From Salinicoccus halitifaciens (GTDB taxonomy: Bacteria > Bacillota > Bacilli > Staphylococcales > Salinicoccaceae): a stretch of DNA of 64,000 nucleotides. Positions within the stretch are counted from its first letter, which is position 1. Each line of letters opens with the position of its first letter. The position numbers and the translations under genes are program-made. The stretch is from NCBI RefSeq assembly GCF_021026095.1, contig NZ_JAJNCU010000003.1, positions 372,001 through 436,000 on the forward strand, read 5' to 3'. This document shows positions 59,561-64,000 of the stretch, one piece after another. The notes beneath the pieces are model-generated. The model was not told the DNA's origin and did no database searches. It worked only from the letters and a program-made list of their open reading frames with translations.

Positions 59561-60673
59561 CTACTTTTTATACTCGATGTTGCGGTCCTTCCATTCAACG
59601 GTCTTTTTGATCCTCGTCTGGTAGAGCGAAAGTGTATATACGAAGAAGAAAAAGTACTGATATAACGGATAGAATGCACTCCCGGCCCTGCCGACATTGA
59701 TCACCGGCCGGCATAACTGATGGAATTGGATGCAGCCGAGCAGATACAGGAATAATGCCGGGACAAGCATGTATGTATCGAATATGATGGCATACAAAAG
59801 GAAAACGGGGAATACGAGTCCCGATGACAGCCATATCATGATGGATGCCATCACAGCGGCGCCCGTATTCTCGGACCCGATGGAAATATGCTTCTTCCAG
59901 CCGTCCACCATCGAGCGGAATCCCCCGCTGTACATCCTGACGTGCACCGTATTTTTCCCGAGCAGGTGGTGTATGGGGATGTCCTGTGCCCTGTACGCTT
60001 CATAGATGCCTTTGCCTTCGATGATGGCGCCTTTTGCCGCCATATGGCCGCCGGTTTTATGATAGTCATCTTTATCCGTCAGCATCACCGGTCCGAAGAC
60101 CGTGCCGGCTTCATATCTGTTTTTGAAGACCGAGAATATATTGATGCCTGCGACGGTCATCAAATTGAAGACCGCCGAGAAAGTCTCGTGATTTTTCCCG
60201 GTTTCATGGAACGGCTGAACGGACACCAGCCCCTTTTCAGGGCGGCCCCCGTAATGATGGCACAAATCGGCCAGTGAATGTTCATCTGTAAAGAAGGTAT
60301 CGGCATCCATGAACAGGAGCAGGTGGCTGGCTGCATGCCGGCTGCCCGTGAAGCACGCAAAATACTTCCCCGGCAGATCTGTTTCGGGCACTTCGACCAC
60401 TTTCGCTCCAAGTTTTTCTGCGATTTCGGCTGTCCGGTCCGTTGAGCCGTCATCTGCGACGATGACTTCAGTGCGGACATTCTTCTGTTTTTTGATGCTC
60501 TCCAGCAGCACCGGCAGATTGTCAGCTTCATTCCTCGCGGGGATGATGACGCTGACGGCGCTGTTCCCCGCTTTGGAAGACCTCCTGATCAACCGGTTCC
60601 TCTCTTTGAAGAAAAGGGTGCCGCAGATGAAGGTGATGATGATCCAAATGATGAAGATGATGGGTATGATCAT
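59561..60673 (-). CDS. Family 2 glycosyltransferase, CrtQ-like
   Basis: The 370-aa protein has an N-terminal membrane anchor, a family 2 catalytic domain (VSVIIPARNEADNLPVLLESI, DDGSTDRTAE, LFMDADTFF as the DxD site) and two to three C-terminal helices. Size and the closing VEWKDRNI resemble 4,4'-diaponeurosporenoate glycosyltransferase (CrtQ), which attaches glucose to the carotenoid acid of staphyloxanthin. In this genome it lies about 8 kb from crtNb and on the other strand, so the pigment link is inference. GGGGAGGGG precedes the ATG; the ammonia-lyase gene ends 14 nt upstream, so they share a transcript. Confidence 0.8.
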   Translation of the reverse strand: MIIPIIFIIWIIITFICGTLFFKERNRLIRRSSKAGNSAVSVIIPARNEADNLPVLLESIKKQKNVRTEVIVADDGSTDRTAEIAEKLGAKVVEVPETDLPGKYFACFTGSRHAASHLLLFMDADTFFTDEHSLADLCHHYGGRPEKGLVSVQPFHETGKNHETFSAVFNLMTVAGINIFSVFKNRYEAGTVFGPVMLTDKDDYHKTGGHMAAKGAIIEGKGIYEAYRAQDIPIHHLLGKNTVHVRMYSGGFRSMVDGWKKHISIGSENTGAAVMASIMIWLSSGLVFPVFLLYAIIFDTYMLVPALFLYLLGCIQFHQLCRPVINVGRAGSAFYPLYQYFFFFVYTLSLYQTRIKKTVEWKDRNIEYKK

Positions 60674-60687
60674 TGTGGCCCCTCCCC

Positions 60688-61869
60688 TTATGCTTTCATC
60701 ACTTTTTTATAGTGGTCGGGATCGGTGGCCCCCTCGGTATTGATGAGCAGCACTTTTGAAGATTCATCCAGGCCGAGATTTTCTTTCAGCTCTGAAAAGC
60801 GCTCATCCGTCATCACTTCGGCAAGGAAGCCGAGCGGCAGGGCACCGGATGCGCCTGAAGTGACCGCCGGGTCTCCGTCGTCAGGTTTGCCGTACCATCG
60901 CATACCCCTGTCGCTCACCGCATCACCGCAGGAGACGAAGCAGTCGGCAGTCGATTTCAGTATATTCCATCCCACCGGGCTCGGCGCACCGCATGAAAGT
61001 CCGGCCATCGTCGTATCCATATCGCCGTAAACCCTGACCGGATCGCCGGTTTCACTCCCGGCGGAACGGTAAAGCGGATCAGCCGCCGCCGGCTCCACTA
61101 TGATAATCTTAGGCGGACGGCCGCCGGTGAAATTATATAATGCAGCCGCCATAGCTCCGGCGAATGACCCGACCCCAGCCTGCAGGATGACGTGGGAGAT
61201 ATCCTGCAGTGAGTTTTGGCCGAGCTGTGCCCTGATTTCGGAAATGATCGTCGTATAGCCCTTCATGATATGAATGGGTATTTCCGTATAGCCTTCCCAG
61301 GCGGTATCCTGCATCAGGATCCACCCGTTTTTCGCCGCCTCCTGAGCCGCATATTGCACGGTATCATCATAGTTCATATCCGTGACGATCGCTTCGGCAC
61401 CGAGGTCGGTGACCGCTTGGACCCGGGTTTCCGCAGCACCTTCCGGAAGGAAGACCTTCCCTTTTTGTCCGAAGATATGAGCGCCCCATGCGACACCTTT
61501 GCCATGGTTGCCTTCCGTTGCCGTGGCGAAAGTCTCCACCGGGTGACTGCCGGCTGCGCTGAGTAGATCGGTGAAAGAAAGACTCCGGCCGTCCCGCCCC
61601 ATTTTGCCGGCAAAGTGCTGTGCCATGGCGTAGGAAGCGCCGAGCCCTTTGAATGCATTCAACCCGAATCTTGCCGCCTCATCTTTGACGAATAAAGCCC
61701 CGAGGCCAAGTGACTGTGCACTATTTTTAAGCTCATGCAGCGGGGTTGCTTCATACTGTGGCATGGACGCATGGAAATTTGCCGCACCCTGAATCTCCTG
61801 CAGCGAAAAATCCCTTGTGTATTTTTCAGCATCAGCTGTACTCCTGAATTTATTCTGAATCCATTTCAT
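60688..61869 (-). CDS. dpaL: Diaminopropionate ammonia-lyase
   Basis: The 393-aa PLP enzyme splits 2,3-diaminopropionate to pyruvate and ammonia. The PLP lysine is in FGLNAFKGLGASYA (about residue 74), with ATATEGNHGKGVAWGA as the substrate loop and QAGVGSFAGAMAAALY as the glycine loop. GAPSPVGWNIL and GASGALPLGF further support the family. AGGAGGATGG precedes the ATG. It is upstream of the CrtQ-like transferase with only 14 nt between, a pairing without obvious metabolic sense. Confidence 0.88.
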   Translation of the reverse strand: MKWIQNKFRSTADAEKYTRDFSLQEIQGAANFHASMPQYEATPLHELKNSAQSLGLGALFVKDEAARFGLNAFKGLGASYAMAQHFAGKMGRDGRSLSFTDLLSAAGSHPVETFATATEGNHGKGVAWGAHIFGQKGKVFLPEGAAETRVQAVTDLGAEAIVTDMNYDDTVQYAAQEAAKNGWILMQDTAWEGYTEIPIHIMKGYTTIISEIRAQLGQNSLQDISHVILQAGVGSFAGAMAAALYNFTGGRPPKIIIVEPAAADPLYRSAGSETGDPVRVYGDMDTTMAGLSCGAPSPVGWNILKSTADCFVSCGDAVSDRGMRWYGKPDDGDPAVTSGASGALPLGFLAEVMTDERFSELKENLGLDESSKVLLINTEGATDPDHYKKVMKA

Positions 61870-61955
61870 AATCCATCCTCCTGAGACACCTTTGTCACCA
61901 TCATAACCTAAAATGCCCCGGTGTTAAGCCACTGGCGCAGATATTTTCACGGAAA

Positions 61956-61984
61956 ACAAAAATGACAGGGTCTACCTGTCATTT
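61956..61984 (-). terminator. Terminator overlapping the DUF421 stop
   Basis: On the minus strand AAATGACAGG-TAGA-CCCTGTCATTT is followed by TTGTTTT; the stem begins inside the gene's stop region. Confidence 0.75.
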
Positions 61985-62656
61985 CGCTTGTATGAAAAAC
62001 CCTTCATTCTCGTTCCATTCGGCAAGGAAAATATCTTTGACATCTTTCCCGGTCTCTTCTCTAATGGTGTTTTTCAGCCAGTCTTCGTCGAACCCTGCAG
62101 CCTGAAGCGACCTGTGTTCGACTTCCCCGCCGTCGATGAATAAGTAGGACATTTCATTTTCCTTGTAATCTTCCAGGACCTGGCCGCGTGACGGTGGTTC
62201 CTCTTCTGCACGTTTGATGACAGAGAGCATGCCGCTTGTCTCCATGATTGCATGCTTCACCTCACGTAATGAAAACACCCCGTTCATCCTGAGCAGTTCC
62301 CTGACTTCATCGACGTCCATATTATTCCTGTTCAGCACTTTTGTGTCGATCTTCCCGTCATTGATCAACAGCTGTGAACTGCCTTTCGTCAGCCTTCTGA
62401 AGCGTTCATTCTTCATGGCATACCTTTCAATCACGTAAATCAGCAGTGCCCAGTAGGCGAGCATGATCAGCATATGGTAGAAAGGTGTGTCCGTCTCATA
62501 GAGGGACTCTTCAACAATGCTTCCCAGGATCAGGGCATATACAAAGTCGAGCGGTGTGATCTGGGCAAGTTCTTTCGGCCCGAGCAGCCTGAGAATGATC
62601 ATGACCCCGATCAGCCCTGAGGTCAGCTTAACAAAATAAGACATTATATCTTCCAT
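61979..62656 (-). CDS. DUF421 (YetF-type) membrane protein
   Basis: The 225-aa protein has three N-terminal membrane helices (LTSGLIGVMIILRLLG, FVYALILGSIVEESL, MLIMLAYWALLIYVIE) and a cytoplasmic DUF421 domain with SSQLLINDGKIDTKVLNRNNMDVDEVRELLRMNGVFSLREVKHAIMETSG. YetF-type proteins are common in Bacillota; some are linked to spore or membrane stress but none has a proven activity. The start at 62656 follows AGGAGTGACGG; an upstream ATG at 62731 lacks a ribosome site. Confidence 0.85.
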   Translation of the reverse strand: MEDIMSYFVKLTSGLIGVMIILRLLGPKELAQITPLDFVYALILGSIVEESLYETDTPFYHMLIMLAYWALLIYVIERYAMKNERFRRLTKGSSQLLINDGKIDTKVLNRNNMDVDEVRELLRMNGVFSLREVKHAIMETSGMLSVIKRAEEEPPSRGQVLEDYKENEMSYLFIDGGEVEHRSLQAAGFDEDWLKNTIREETGKDVKDIFLAEWNENEGFFIQAK

Positions 62657-62789
62657 TTCCGTCACTCCTGTATAGAATTTTAAGTGAAAAAAATTTTCAA
62701 GCTTCCATGGATTATTCCATTCAGTAATCATAAATACCCCATTCCCGGAGAAAATAACTTTTTCAGGGCTTCTGCAGCAAAAGCATATA

Positions 62790-62823
62790 AAAAAACCGGG
62801 ATGTAATTTTATTACATCCCGGC
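62790..62823 (-). terminator. Terminator of the amidohydrolase gene
   Basis: On the minus strand CCGGGATGTAAT and ATTACATCCCGG form a perfect stem and TTTTTTTAT follows. Confidence 0.88.
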
Positions 62824-62837
62824 TTCACAGGTCCTGC

Positions 62838-64000
62838 CTAAATCATATTTTTGAACACTTTACCGTCTTTTGCGACGACTTTGATTGCATCATTGTCTTT
62901 CAGTATGCCGATATTTTCGAGCGGATTCTCTTCGGTCAATATGAAGTCCGCGATATAATCCTCTTTGATCAGTCCGAGATCCGTGTAGCCCATGCATTCT
63001 GCGGCGGTCTGAGTGGAAGCGACGATTGCATCCATCGGAGTCATGCCGCACTCCACCATAAGCTCAAGCTCCCGGAGGTTGGTGCCGTGTTTGAATACTC
63101 CTGCATCGGTGCCCATCGCGATTTTCACGCCGGCCTTATAGGCTTTTGTGAAGCTCTCCTTATGGATTTCGATGACTTCCTTGGACTTGTCGATGGATGT
63201 CTGTGCCATGCCGAGCTCATCTGCGAACTCGAGTACGGATACAGGCGCAAGAAGCGTCGGCACGAGATAAGTGCCCTGATCCTTCATCCTTTCACAGATT
63301 TCATCGTCCAGATAAATGCCGTGCTCTATCGAATGGATGCCCGCTTCGACACATTGTCTCACGCCTTCGAGGCCCTGTGCGTGCGCCATCACTTTCACGC
63401 CGTTCCTGAACTGTGATTCCTCGACGATCACTTTCAATTCTTCAAGGGAGAACTGTGTAAATTTCGGATGGTCGGTCGGGCTGGATACCCCGCCTGTTGC
63501 GTGGACCTTTATGACGTCCGCACCCGCCCTCAGCATTTCACGGGTCTTCTTCCTCACTTCCTCCACACCGTCACAGACGCCGGACGGCATGCCGGGATGC
63601 GGCTGCAGCATATCTGCAACAATCCCTGAATAGTTGTATCCGTCCCCGTGCCCGCCTGTAATGGTCAGGGCATTGACGCTGATCTGCATCCTTGGTCCGT
63701 CGACCAGGCCGTCGTCAATCGCCTTCTTCAAACCGAGGTCACTCCCCAGTGCATCACGCACTGTGGTGATTCCTGCGTTCAGTGCAGTGTTCAAGTGTTT
63801 TGCCGCTTCATAGAAATTATATGAAAACGGTGTGGTGAGGCGCTGCTCAAGTGGTTTCAGCTCAAACATCATATGCACGTGCGTATCGATCATGCCGGGG
63901 AGCATGTAACGTCCCCCGCCGTCGATCACTTCCGCACCACTGATGGAGGCGTCCGCATCCAATGATTTAAATCTGCCGTCTTCAATCAATATATTCGTGT
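62838..64000 (-). CDS. Amidohydrolase (imidazolonepropionase/prolidase-like), start outside window
   Basis: At least 387 residues are inside; the frame stays open to the window edge (TNILIEDGRF), so the true start lies beyond 64000 and perhaps 30 residues are missing. The protein has the amidohydrolase metal motif GMIDTHVHMMFE, the later VIKVHATGG with the Lys-like bridging region, HAQGLEGV and SIEHGIYLD for the other histidines and GTDAG for the catalytic Asp. It hydrolyses amide or ester bonds, probably in a cyclic or dipeptide-like substrate. The specific reaction is unknown. Confidence 0.82.
   Translation of the reverse strand, partial: TNILIEDGRFKSLDADASISGAEVIDGGGRYMLPGMIDTHVHMMFELKPLEQRLTTPFSYNFYEAAKHLNTALNAGITTVRDALGSDLGLKKAIDDGLVDGPRMQISVNALTITGGHGDGYNYSGIVADMLQPHPGMPSGVCDGVEEVRKKTREMLRAGADVIKVHATGGVSSPTDHPKFTQFSLEELKVIVEESQFRNGVKVMAHAQGLEGVRQCVEAGIHSIEHGIYLDDEICERMKDQGTYLVPTLLAPVSVLEFADELGMAQTSIDKSKEVIEIHKESFTKAYKAGVKIAMGTDAGVFKHGTNLRELELMVECGMTPMDAIVASTQTAAECMGYTDLGLIKEDYIADFILTEENPLENIGILKDNDAIKVVAKDGKVFKNMI

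Overview
The window is about 64 kb of chromosome from a low-to-moderate GC Gram-positive coccus of the Staphylococcaceae. A salt-tolerant, pigmented genus such as Salinicoccus or Jeotgalicoccus fits best; this is inference from gene content. Staphylococcal hallmarks are a SceD/IsaA-type transglycosylase behind a WalR box, an MgrA/SarZ-type one-cysteine MarR regulator, a lactate permease beside an Mqo/Lqo-type quinone oxidoreductase, and a C30-carotenoid operon (fni-crtN-crtM-crtN-like) with a separate CrtQ-like glycosyltransferase. Shine-Dalgarno sites are strong nearly everywhere. I saw no rRNA, tRNA, CRISPR array, IS element or prophage.

Layout. 1-5 kb: SulP permease (cut by the window edge), a serine-recombinase-like protein without catalytic residues, then GntR regulator, lactate permease and quinone oxidoreductase with a clear promoter and operator. 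5-18 kb: SceD-like protein, two TAXI-type TRAP transporter loci (receptor, DUF1850, fused QM permease) facing each other, and between them a truncated globin, a BAAT-type hydrolase, an HhH protein, an SDR and a DUF378 membrane protein. 18-30 kb: cyclase, CDF metal exporter, aldo/keto reductase, Cys/Met PLP enzyme, MBL hydrolase, RND pump with divergent TetR regulator, OYE-type reductase and an orphan glycine-betaine-type binding lipoprotein. 30-44 kb: Na/Pi symporter, two flavin monooxygenases, an SSS symporter with a small partner, a divergent catalase-family protein, three SDR/OYE enzymes with TetR and IclR regulators, PAP2 phosphatase and DUF3021 protein. 44-54 kb: a 52-bp tandem repeat, DHFR, MarR and the carotenoid operon, HD hydrolase, LysR, SDR and TspO-like protein. 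54-64 kb: a 50-bp dyad repeat, an amino-acid oxidase/OCD pair, methyltransferase, SprT, QueT under a preQ1-I riboswitch, CrtQ-like transferase with diaminopropionate ammonia-lyase, DUF421 protein and an amidohydrolase cut by the edge.

Together the genes describe an aerobic, carotenoid-bearing heterotroph that takes up organic acids (lactate, TRAP and SSS substrates) and carries many NAD(P)H- or flavin-dependent oxidoreductases, often beside their own regulator. Most transcription units end in strong hairpins, many of them bidirectional between convergent genes. The least explained items are the catalytically dead recombinase, the mirrored TAXI loci, two families of hairpin-forming tandem repeats, a nested hairpin behind an OYE gene, and three genes whose best ribosome binding site points to an ATT or ATC start.
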